Assembly (NCBI GenBank): GCA_017410145.1
Contig: JAFQRJ010000003.1
Span: 1-64,000 of the forward strand
Length of the DNA stretch: 64,000 bases
Reading direction: 5' to 3'
Source of the DNA: Tyzzerella sp.
GTDB taxonomy: Bacteria; Bacillota; Clostridia; Lachnospirales; Lachnospiraceae
Positions 22,536-30,170 of this stretch are shown here, piece by piece. The number at the start of each line of letters is the position of its first letter. Position 1 is the first letter of the stretch. The notes under the pieces were generated by a model. That model saw only the letters and a list, made by a program, of their open reading frames with translations. It was not told where the DNA came from and made no database searches. A program made the translations under genes and the position numbers.

Positions 22536-23519
22536 CTACACCTCATTTACTGAAGCTTCCCCTTTCTCCCAAACCAGTGCATTGGCGAGAGTAGTCTCAC
22601 TGATTGCACTCAATGCCTCCTCTGTGAAAAATCCTTGATGAGAGGTAATGATTACATTCGGGAAGGAAAGCAAACGTGCCGTTGTGGAGTGCTCCAAAAT
22701 CTCATCGGAACGGTCCTCAAATACATTTGCTACTTCTTCCTCATAGACATCCAATCCTACCGCAAAAAATTTGTGCGCACGAATTCCTTCTATTAGATGA
22801 TCCGTCTTTACAAGCCCTCCACGGGAGGTATTTACTAGAATCACTCCATCCTTCATTTTTTGAATGGTATCTCGGTTGATTAAGTGATAGGTTTCTTCCG
22901 TCAACGGACAGTGCAAGGAAATCAAATCGCTCTTTGCCAGCAACTCATCAAGAGACACATACTCCGCAAAATCAAGAGACGGATTTCTGTAAACATCATA
23001 TGCTAATACCTTCATTCCGAATCCGTGACAGATGCGAGCCATTGCGGCGCCGATTTTTCCTGTCCCCACAATACCTGCGACCTTCTGATAGAAATTAATA
23101 CCCATTAAACCACCAAGGCTAAAGTCATTTTCCCGCACTTTCACATAGGACTTGTGTACGTGGCGATTGGCTGCAAGGGCAAGCATCATCGCATGCTCTG
23201 CAACGGCCTCCGGTGAATACCCCGGCACACGAAAGACTTTGATACCAAAACGCTTCGCTGCATCTAAATCCACATTATTAAAGCCGGCACATCGCATGAG
23301 AACGAGACGCACTCCATTTTCATGAAGAACCTTTAATGTCTCCTCACCCACATCTGAACTTACAAAGGCACATACGGCATCGTATCCATTTGCCATCACG
23401 GCTGACTTCGGTGCAAGGTCCCCTTTGACATATTCAATCTCAATTCCCGGAAAATTGGAAAGTTGTTGTTCAAATGACACCTTATCATAATTTTTTGTAT
23501 CGTAAAATAAAATTCGCAT
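22536..23519 (-). CDS. D-lactate dehydrogenase-type 2-hydroxyacid dehydrogenase
   Basis: A 327-residue NAD-dependent D-2-hydroxyacid dehydrogenase, closest in pattern to fermentative D-lactate dehydrogenase. It has the NAD-binding GIVGTGKIG and the catalytic Arg in VNTSRGGLV. The Glu is in LDVYEEE and the His in TSHQGFFTEEAL, close to the D-LDH signature. It reduces pyruvate to D-lactate, regenerating NAD+. Its AGGAGG is 8 nt before the ATG but lies inside a 16-bp perfect palindrome (23524-23567), so translation may be controlled by RNA structure. Confidence 0.85.
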   Translation of the reverse strand: MRILFYDTKNYDKVSFEQQLSNFPGIEIEYVKGDLAPKSAVMANGYDAVCAFVSSDVGEETLKVLHENGVRLVLMRCAGFNNVDLDAAKRFGIKVFRVPGYSPEAVAEHAMMLALAANRHVHKSYVKVRENDFSLGGLMGINFYQKVAGIVGTGKIGAAMARICHGFGMKVLAYDVYRNPSLDFAEYVSLDELLAKSDLISLHCPLTEETYHLINRDTIQKMKDGVILVNTSRGGLVKTDHLIEGIRAHKFFAVGLDVYEEEVANVFEDRSDEILEHSTTARLLSFPNVIITSHQGFFTEEALSAISETTLANALVWEKGEASVNEV

Positions 23520-23523
23520 AACA

Positions 23524-23567
23524 AAATCCTCCTATAACAAATAGTATAATCTGTTATAGGAGGATTT
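23524..23567 (-). promoter_or_regulatory. 16-bp perfect palindrome holding the dehydrogenase ribosome binding site
   Basis: Bases 23524-23539 are exactly complementary to 23552-23567 with a 12-nt loop. On the minus strand the distal arm contains AGGAGGATTTT and its partner contains AATCCTCC, so the Shine-Dalgarno of the dehydrogenase is buried. The stem starts 9 bp after the stop of the upstream transporter gene and is followed by TTTTG, so it may also act as its terminator. Confidence 0.75.
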
Positions 23568-23575
23568 ATCCCTCA

Positions 23576-24907
23576 TTAATATCCTATGATAAGTCCCAAC
23601 AATAACAATCCCCCGGTAAGCAAAAGATTGAGTGCTTGGAACTTCCAACTCCATTTCGCCCATTTCCCATAGCTCACATCTGCAAGTCCCAAACTGATGA
23701 GCAGTACCGGATTAGTTGGGTAAAACACATTTGAAAATCCATCCCCAAATGCATATGCAACTACGCAAAGTTGCGCTGAAATACCAAACACTTCTGCAAC
23801 CGGTACAATCAGCGGCATCAACAAGAATGCCTTTGCTGAGCCGGAGGAAATAAAGAAATTCATCACCAATGCGATGAGATAAATAAATAAGATAACTGAC
23901 CATCTTGGCAAGGTTTCTGAAATATTGATTGCGCCTCCTAAAATGGTATCAAGCACATTTCCTTCTACCATCGTATATTTGATGGAGTTCGCCATCAGAA
24001 TCATAAGTACTGCCGGAAGCACGCTTGTCAACCCATGCCAGAACATACTTCCCAAATGATCTCCACATTTCGAAATTGCACTTGCAATCATCCCTGCAAA
24101 CAAGAAGGTCAATGCAACGATAATCATGGTATAGTCTTGAAGTGCTGTAACAACAACTGAACTGAGAACCACTGCAATTCCCACACACATCAATGATGCG
24201 AAGCACACCAGCCCCTTGTTCATTTGCTTGTTATCTACAAATTCCTCTTCAACGACTTTCGCATCCATTGGTTTCTCAATCCGCTTTGCATATCGGAACA
24301 AGAATCCAAATAAAAGTGCGTAGATAAGGATAAATGCAACTGCCCGGAACCACATACCCGAGAACATCGGAAGTCCGGAAAGCTCTTGTGCAACACCAAC
24401 AGTAAATGGGTTGCAGATACCGGAAGCAAATCCACAGCCGATTGCAAGCAGACTCATGCCAAGTCCAACCAGTGCATCCCATCCCAAACGGATTGCTAAT
24501 GCAACTACAATTGGAACTAGCGGTACACATTCTTCAAAGGAACCGATAAATGCTCCCATGGCCATGAAAAAGAGTGTAACCAAAGCTAGCAGCTTGTACT
24601 TTTCTTTTCCATATCGGTATGTAATCTTATCCAGCATGTATTTCATCAGTCCGCATTTTTCCAGACAGTTAAATACACCGCCAATTACCAGCAAGAATGC
24701 AATTACTGCTATAAGCGATACATTATCTTCTCCGCCTAGCACCAGCACCGGTGATAGCACCCATTTCCAAAACGGAATTCCACCTCCCGACACAATAAAT
24801 GTCAATACATAGGTCAATATCATTAAAACGAATAGAACTACGATGGCAGTAATAAACGATTTCACACTAATATTTAAGCCTTTTTTCTCTGTTTTATTTT
24901 CCATCAT
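23576..24907 (-). CDS. YfcC-family membrane transporter
   Basis: A 443-residue integral membrane protein with about 12 hydrophobic helices. It has the pattern of the YfcC/C4-dicarboxylate-anaerobic-carrier-like family, whose members are annotated as basic amino acid or dicarboxylate exchangers: GSFEECVPLVPI near residue 122, GCGFASGICNPFTVGVAQ near 157 and FFISSGSAKAFLLMPL near 355. The substrate is not assignable. GGAG 6 nt before the ATG overlaps the end of the EFR1 gene, so it is the last cistron of the sigma-like/EFR1/transporter operon. Confidence 0.75.
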   Translation of the reverse strand: MMENKTEKKGLNISVKSFITAIVVLFVLMILTYVLTFIVSGGGIPFWKWVLSPVLVLGGEDNVSLIAVIAFLLVIGGVFNCLEKCGLMKYMLDKITYRYGKEKYKLLALVTLFFMAMGAFIGSFEECVPLVPIVVALAIRLGWDALVGLGMSLLAIGCGFASGICNPFTVGVAQELSGLPMFSGMWFRAVAFILIYALLFGFLFRYAKRIEKPMDAKVVEEEFVDNKQMNKGLVCFASLMCVGIAVVLSSVVVTALQDYTMIIVALTFLFAGMIASAISKCGDHLGSMFWHGLTSVLPAVLMILMANSIKYTMVEGNVLDTILGGAINISETLPRWSVILFIYLIALVMNFFISSGSAKAFLLMPLIVPVAEVFGISAQLCVVAYAFGDGFSNVFYPTNPVLLISLGLADVSYGKWAKWSWKFQALNLLLTGGLLLLGLIIGY

Positions 24908-24911
24908 TCAC

Positions 24912-25670
24912 TCACTCCACCTTAAATTCTTTACACTGATATCTTGGTTTCCCCTTACTTTTCCTTCCATACTCAATGGCTTCCGTCGGGCAACCGCAGA
25001 TGCATGCCATACAGTGGGTACATTTGTCACCCCAAACCGGCTTTCCATCTTTTATGGTAATATTATTCATTACACAAGATTTCTCACATTTCCTGCAGCC
25101 AATACAAGCATCTGTCGCATAGAAAGGTTTTGCTTTTACAAAAAGCTTATAAAAGATCGGATTCACCGGTCCTGACTTGATTTTATCCAACAAGTTAACT
25201 TTTATTGGTTCAAATGCCCTGATATTATAAATTGTGTTCGCACCCTTTTTCAACGTCCTCTGTGCAATGCGGACAATTTTCTCCGCAACCTTGTTTTCCG
25301 GTACATCAAACATAGCTATGTAGTTCTCCGGCATCACAACAGGCATAACGCCTTTAAAGCGAAAATTCTTTTCTTTACATAATTCCTCCAGATACTCGCC
25401 TGCATTTCCAATATCGCTGCCGCAAGTAAGGAAAAAGTACGCATCCCTTTCACCTCTCAAGGTTGCCGTCCTAATAAACTCTTCAAAGACATGTGGCAGT
25501 CTCCAACAATAAGTTGGGGAGACAAACACCCATGGCTCGTCCGAGAAAAAATTCGGCGCAATGCCACTTCTCATATATTTGAACGCATCCACTACTTCGT
25601 CGTCCATGATAGAGCCGAGATATTCTGCACAATATCTGCTGTTTCCGGTTCCGGAATAATAGATAATCAT
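24912..25670 (-). CDS. EFR1-family flavodoxin-ferredoxin
   Basis: A 252-residue redox protein. The N-terminal flavodoxin-like domain begins with IIYYSGTGNSRYCAE (FMN phosphate loop STGT-like), with the conserved SPTYCWRLP near residue 51. The C-terminal domain has two [4Fe-4S] motifs, CIGCRKCEKSC and CTHCMACICGC. Such EFR1 proteins are presumed intracellular electron carriers in anaerobes. Its ATG overlaps the stop of the sigma-like gene (ATGA) and it is 5 bp from the transporter gene, so the three are translated from one message. Confidence 0.85.
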   Translation of the reverse strand: MIIYYSGTGNSRYCAEYLGSIMDDEVVDAFKYMRSGIAPNFFSDEPWVFVSPTYCWRLPHVFEEFIRTATLRGERDAYFFLTCGSDIGNAGEYLEELCKEKNFRFKGVMPVVMPENYIAMFDVPENKVAEKIVRIAQRTLKKGANTIYNIRAFEPIKVNLLDKIKSGPVNPIFYKLFVKAKPFYATDACIGCRKCEKSCVMNNITIKDGKPVWGDKCTHCMACICGCPTEAIEYGRKSKGKPRYQCKEFKVE

Positions 25671-26416
25671 TCGGCATCCTCCTCATCCTCTGACTCTTCA
25701 CCCATCAAACGCAGGATATCGTCAATTTCTTCTTCTGTCATCCCCATATAAACAGCCAACTCGTCGATAGTTACTTTTCGTCCAAGTTCTTCCGTCAACG
25801 CCTTGATACTTTCATCCAACATGGTGACTTTTTCAACCATTTTATTATCTCTGCTTTTAACTTCTGCATGTTCTTCAATCAACATTTGTATACACTGCTT
25901 CACTTGATTGACAATTGTTTCGTGTGCTGTAGCCACATCTGTAAGCATGTCCAACCCTAGAATAAGTCCCACATTTCCTTCTTGAATCAAATCCCCCAAA
26001 AAGATTTCCGGATGATGCATCGCTTTTGCAATCTCCACCACTTCTTGTAAATAGATTTCGGTCAGACGATTCTTTACTGCTCCATCGCCGGCAAGAAGTT
26101 TCTGAAAAAGCATGTCCCTTTCGCCTTGCTTTTCTTCTTTAAATGCCTTCAAATCATTCTGATATTCTTTTAAGTAGGCTTCCTCTTCCTCCGTATATGT
26201 AATTTTCTCCTCTGCCGCTTCTGTCATCTTAATATAGCCTTTTACGACTACCTTTTGAGCTAAAAGGTAGTCAAAGACCAATTCCAATTGTTCCTCATTC
26301 AAACCTGTATCTGCAAAATATGATTTTACTTCTTCTATTGTAATCTGATCGCCTTGCCCTTTAGCTACAGCAATCAATCCGTTTAGTTTCTTTAAGAATT
26401 CTGCTCTTGCTTCCAT
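25667..26416 (-). CDS. degenerate sigma-70-like protein lacking region 4
   Basis: A 249-residue acidic protein. Residues about 8-60 resemble sigma region 1.1 (a small winged-helix-like fold with ITIEEVKSYF). FLGDLIQEGNVGLILGLD near residue 140 matches sigma region 2.1. The usual core-promoter segment (YRRGFKFSTYATWWIRQ type, regions 2.3-2.4) is replaced by a non-aromatic sequence. LTEELGRKVTIDELAVYMGM near 212 matches region 3. There is no region 4. So it could contact RNA polymerase core but should not recognise promoters as a normal sigma does. The ATG at 26416 has GGAGG 5 nt upstream; a TTG four codons earlier is unlikely. Its role is unknown. Confidence 0.7.
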   Translation of the reverse strand: MEARAEFLKKLNGLIAVAKGQGDQITIEEVKSYFADTGLNEEQLELVFDYLLAQKVVVKGYIKMTEAAEEKITYTEEEEAYLKEYQNDLKAFKEEKQGERDMLFQKLLAGDGAVKNRLTEIYLQEVVEIAKAMHHPEIFLGDLIQEGNVGLILGLDMLTDVATAHETIVNQVKQCIQMLIEEHAEVKSRDNKMVEKVTMLDESIKALTEELGRKVTIDELAVYMGMTEEEIDDILRLMGEESEDEEDAE

Positions 26417-26448
26417 AGTGTCCTCCAAATTTTTAACTTGTACCTCTA

Positions 26449-27219
26449 TTATGACACTATTACGGTCTGATATCCAGCCCTTTTTAATCTTTGTTCCATT
26501 CTGCTTGCCTCATCAATGGTTCTGTAATCCCCTACACGAACCCTGTAATAACCATCACCGCGTTCTATTCTTGCTGGGAAATCCATTTCCATTAATTCTT
26601 CCTGCAAATTTCTTGCATACATTTGGTTACGGAAAGCCCCTGTCTGTACAGAATAACGTGTCTCAAGAGTGTCCGGTCCCCCCGGTAGCACCGCGAGCGT
26701 TTCTATAATTCCATCGGCAATGGCTCTTGCAATAGCATCAAAATTGGCATCAAATAGTTGATTATCTGTGTCTGAGTTGATAAATCCCACTTCAACCAAA
26801 ACCGACGGCATTCTGGTACGGCGAAGGACAATTAGGTTTGGTCTTGCTTTGACACCTAAATCTACAAACCCAATTGTTTCTAGTTGCTCGTTGATGTTTT
26901 GCGCCATCTCATATTTTACGCCGGACAAATCATATACCAAGCTTTCCACGCCAGAGACAACATTGTCCTCTGGGAAGGAGTTTCTGTGAATAGATACAAA
27001 AAAGTCAACTGCTGCTTCATTTGCAAGCTGTGCTTTTTCAAATGGTGTCTGATATACATCTGTGGTTCTTGTGTAGAGTGTTTGAATTCCGTTAGCCTCC
27101 AAAATTGGTCCAATCGCAAGTACAAGTGCCAGCGCATCGTCCTTTTCTTGTCTGCCCTCATAAACTGCACCCGGATTTGCGCCACCGTGTCCTGCATCTA
27201 ACATTACTGAATATGGCAT
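26449..27219 (-). CDS. CwlC-like leaderless amidase with SPOR domain
   Basis: A 256-residue N-acetylmuramoyl-L-alanine amidase. The Amidase_3 domain begins at once (MLDAGHGGANPG, zinc His10), with SIHRNS and the catalytic VEVGFIN. A C-terminal SPOR domain (about 188-256, starting YSVQTGAF) binds denuded glycan strands. There is no signal peptide. This layout matches Bacillus CwlC, which accumulates in the mother cell cytoplasm and acts at mother-cell lysis; the same role is inferred here given the other sporulation genes. It lies 33 bp upstream of the sigma-like gene on the same strand. Confidence 0.85.
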   Translation of the reverse strand: MPYSVMLDAGHGGANPGAVYEGRQEKDDALALVLAIGPILEANGIQTLYTRTTDVYQTPFEKAQLANEAAVDFFVSIHRNSFPEDNVVSGVESLVYDLSGVKYEMAQNINEQLETIGFVDLGVKARPNLIVLRRTRMPSVLVEVGFINSDTDNQLFDANFDAIARAIADGIIETLAVLPGGPDTLETRYSVQTGAFRNQMYARNLQEELMEMDFPARIERGDGYYRVRVGDYRTIDEASRMEQRLKRAGYQTVIVS

Positions 27220-27361
27220 GATATTGCTCCTTTTTTCTGGTTCTGTTTTAGTATATGCCGCACATGCCTGTTTGTGAAATATTACGCATTTTTCCTCCTT
27301 GCACCCTTCTTGAAATTATGCTATGCTCTGACTGAATCAAACTACTAGGAGAACCCAAAAC

Positions 27362-28144
27362 ATGATTAAATTAGTTGCAAGTGACATTGACGGAACCTTG
27401 CTCCCTGAAGGCAACAAGGTACTGAATCCGGAAATATATGATATTATTTCAGAACTAAAAAAACACGATATCCACTTTGTAGTTGCAAGCGGTCGCCAAT
27501 TAGAAAGCCAGGAACTTTTATTTGCCCCTGTCGCAAAAGACATTTCCTACATTTCTGAAAACGGAGCCATCTGTCAGCTTTATGGAAAACGATATGTAAT
27601 TTCTGAATTTGACAGAGACGACGCCATGCAGATTATTGAGGAATTAGACAAAAGACCAGAATGCAAAGCGGCAATCTCCACTCCAAGTACCCAATACATT
27701 AAAAGCGGGGACGAAGATTTTTACAAGCATATGACAACCCATTTGAAATATCACATTACACAAATAGATTCTCTGATAGATATTGATGAGCCTATTGTCA
27801 AAATTGCTTTCTTAGATACCGTCAATAACGAGGCATCTTATAGACATTTTACAGAACTTTTCGGTGATAAATTTAAGATTGTAAATGCAGGGAATATGTG
27901 GATAGACTTTGTTCCTTTTGATTCCAACAAAGGAACTTCATTGAAATTTATGTTAGAACAATTAAACCTGACACCTGAGGAAGCCATTTGTTTCGGTGAT
28001 CAGCAAAATGATATTGAAATGTTAGAGTATGCGGGGACAAGTTATGCTATGGCGCATGCCAAACCAGATGTGCAGAAACACGCGACTAATATTACGGAAT
28101 CGGTTGAAAAAACTTTGAGACAGCTCATTACATCTTTATCGTAA
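27362..28144 (+). CDS. Cof-type HAD hydrolase
   Basis: A 260-residue haloacid-dehalogenase phosphatase of the Cof (IIB) subfamily. Motif I is DIDGTLLPEG (Asp9 nucleophile), motif II VASGRQ, motif III/IV FGDQQNDIEMLEYAG. The alpha/beta cap lies between motifs II and III. These enzymes dephosphorylate sugar phosphates, flavin precursors or phosphorylated vitamins; the substrate is not evident. GGAG before the ATG supports the start. It is a single gene between divergent and convergent neighbours. Confidence 0.88.
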   Translation: MIKLVASDIDGTLLPEGNKVLNPEIYDIISELKKHDIHFVVASGRQLESQELLFAPVAKDISYISENGAICQLYGKRYVISEFDRDDAMQIIEELDKRPECKAAISTPSTQYIKSGDEDFYKHMTTHLKYHITQIDSLIDIDEPIVKIAFLDTVNNEASYRHFTELFGDKFKIVNAGNMWIDFVPFDSNKGTSLKFMLEQLNLTPEEAICFGDQQNDIEMLEYAGTSYAMAHAKPDVQKHATNITESVEKTLRQLITSLS

Positions 28145-28172
28145 GCCGTCAATTATGTTTCGACATGGTTAT

Positions 28173-28331
28173 TGTTCGTATTTTAAAAAATATTCCCAAA
28201 ACTAACCCAAAACAAGCCAAAATTCTTGATTTTTACGAAATTTTGTTCGTATACAAAATAATTTGTATTTTCCTAACCCCAAAACACTCAATACGAGTTA
28301 GATTTTTTGCAATTATTTCATATACGAACAA
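28173..28331. repeat. three TTGTTCGTAT repeats in a 236-bp intergenic gap
   Basis: TTGTTCGTAT occurs at 28173-28182 and 28243-28252, and inverted (ATACGAACAA) at 28322-28331. The middle copy is part of the near-palindrome ATTTTGTTCGTATACAAAAT. The gap is AT-rich and otherwise empty apart from the terminator at its right end. It could be the remains of a small mobile element or a cluster of binding sites. Confidence 0.45.
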
Positions 28332-28356
28332 TCATCGTGAAATCAATACTATTCTA

Positions 28357-28386
28357 AACCACATTCGCAACGTATGTGGTTATTTT
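28357..28386. terminator. terminator between HAD and GH2 genes
   Basis: AACCACAT (28357-28364) pairs perfectly with ATGTGGTT (28374-28381), followed by ATTTTATTTT on the plus strand. The right arm overlaps the GH2 stop codon. Confidence 0.75.
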
Positions 28387-30170
28387 ATTTTCACCACCTT
28401 GCGGTCATAGGTTACAAGTCCATTAACTTCTTCTTCAATATCTGAAAGTTGGGTGTAGACCACACCGCTAAGCCCTTTTTCTATCAATGGCAACACCTGT
28501 CCTTCGTACAACTCATGATATGCCTTTGAAACATCCTCAAGGGTATCAAATTTCTTATATCCGAAAATGCGTTCCACGCTGGAATGCCCTGCGATGTGGC
28601 AAGCATATCCACCATATTCGGAGATTACAAATGCTCGTTTTTCATCTTTTTCGACTTTTAATTTGCGGAAATAATTATGCACACTGTTGAAGTCTCCCGC
28701 TTTCTGGTCAAACCAGCCACTTGCGTGGTCAACTGTCCTTGTTGCATCCTGTGATTTTACATCTTCCGCAACACGTGCTGCATCGAACTGGCCCCATGCC
28801 TCATTAAACGGAACCCAGGTAGAGATAGAAGGCACGTTGTATAAATGCTCTATGGTTTCCTTGCATTCTTCTTCCCACAATCTTCGCCCTTCTTCTGATT
28901 TTCTCGCAAATATTGAATATAGATTATCTTTGATCACTCTTCCCAAAACAGGAATCCCTGTCGGCATGTAGCAGGCCCACATCATATTGTAAGTGGTTCC
29001 GCCGTTTACCATATCCTGCCATACAATCATGCCAAGTCGGTCACAGTGATAATACCAGCGAAGTGGCTCAATCTTAATATGTTTTCGAATCATATTAAAT
29101 CCAGTCTTCTTTGCCAATTCAATATCATAGATAAATGCCTCGTCACAAGGGGCAGTCATAAGTCCGTCCGGCCAATACCCCTGGTCCAATAATCCGTTCA
29201 AAAAATATGGCCTGTGATTTAAGCAAAATCTAGGAATTCCTTTTTCATCCTTCTCGATTGTAAAGGAACGCATAGCAAAATAACTGCAAATTTCATCATT
29301 ATCTGCTTTCAAGGTAAAATCATACAGATAAGGCTCCTCCGGACTCCAAGACTTGAATTTGTCATTCGTAAATTTAACAACAAGCTCTTGCCTACCATCT
29401 GCCGAAACAACCATGGTCTCATACTGAGCATCTTTATCCTCCAAGTCAATCTGTACTGTGTCAAATTTCACCTTCGAGTCTAGTTCAATTTTCACACACG
29501 CGTTATCATAATCTGGAGTAATTTTAAAACTTTTAATATATTTCTCAGGTACCCATTCGTACCAAACACTCTGCCATATTCCGCTTTGTGCTGTGTAGAA
29601 CATACCTCCACGCTTCAACGTCTGTTTCCCGCGTGTGTGATAAGAAGTATCAGTATCATCCTGAACCCGGACTTGCAGTGTACATGAAACACCTGATACA
29701 TACTCCGTAATATCCACTTCAAAAGGTAAATATCCACCATAATGTTTTGCCACTTCCACACCATTTACATAGACAACCGCCTGCTGGTCTATTGCATCAA
29801 AATGCAGGATGCAGCGTTCTTTATTTTCTTTTCTTTGGCATTCTTCTTTCGAAAACACCAACACTCTCTGATACCAAAGATATTCATTTGGCTGCAGTTG
29901 CCGCCCCACACCGGACAAATATGCTTCCGGCGAAAATGGAACTAAAATTTTTCCTTGACTCTCAAAACTACACGCATCACTTTGAGGCACAATGGCATAG
30001 TCCCATTCTCCATGTAGCATTTGAAAATGTTTTCTCTGCATTTGCGGACGTGGATATTCTTGCAGAACATTTTTCTTATCCAGCTTCTCGCCCCATGTGG
30101 TAGTCAGCTGAATCAAATCATCGTCTGCATGCTCCTTATGTATATTAGCCAACGCATCTTTTAATCGCAT
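28380..30170 (-). CDS. glycoside hydrolase family 2 protein
   Basis: A 596-residue cytoplasmic GH2 enzyme (beta-galactosidase/glucuronidase/mannosidase clan). The N-terminal sugar-binding sandwich is at about 40-190 (LWYQRVLVF, VYVNGVEVAKHYGGYLPFEVDI), then the immunoglobulin-like domain. The TIM barrel contains the acid/base Glu in PFNEAWGQ and the nucleophile Glu in VISEYGGY. The exact sugar cannot be told from motifs. Its ATG lies 10 bp inside the end of the nucleotidase gene, so the two are coupled. Confidence 0.85.
   Translation of the reverse strand: MRLKDALANIHKEHADDDLIQLTTTWGEKLDKKNVLQEYPRPQMQRKHFQMLHGEWDYAIVPQSDACSFESQGKILVPFSPEAYLSGVGRQLQPNEYLWYQRVLVFSKEECQRKENKERCILHFDAIDQQAVVYVNGVEVAKHYGGYLPFEVDITEYVSGVSCTLQVRVQDDTDTSYHTRGKQTLKRGGMFYTAQSGIWQSVWYEWVPEKYIKSFKITPDYDNACVKIELDSKVKFDTVQIDLEDKDAQYETMVVSADGRQELVVKFTNDKFKSWSPEEPYLYDFTLKADNDEICSYFAMRSFTIEKDEKGIPRFCLNHRPYFLNGLLDQGYWPDGLMTAPCDEAFIYDIELAKKTGFNMIRKHIKIEPLRWYYHCDRLGMIVWQDMVNGGTTYNMMWACYMPTGIPVLGRVIKDNLYSIFARKSEEGRRLWEEECKETIEHLYNVPSISTWVPFNEAWGQFDAARVAEDVKSQDATRTVDHASGWFDQKAGDFNSVHNYFRKLKVEKDEKRAFVISEYGGYACHIAGHSSVERIFGYKKFDTLEDVSKAYHELYEGQVLPLIEKGLSGVVYTQLSDIEEEVNGLVTYDRKVVKIK

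Noticed and set aside
23524-23567. Rex (redox repressor) operator upstream of the dehydrogenase
   Set aside because: The palindrome lacks the TTGTG/CACAA half-sites of Rex boxes.
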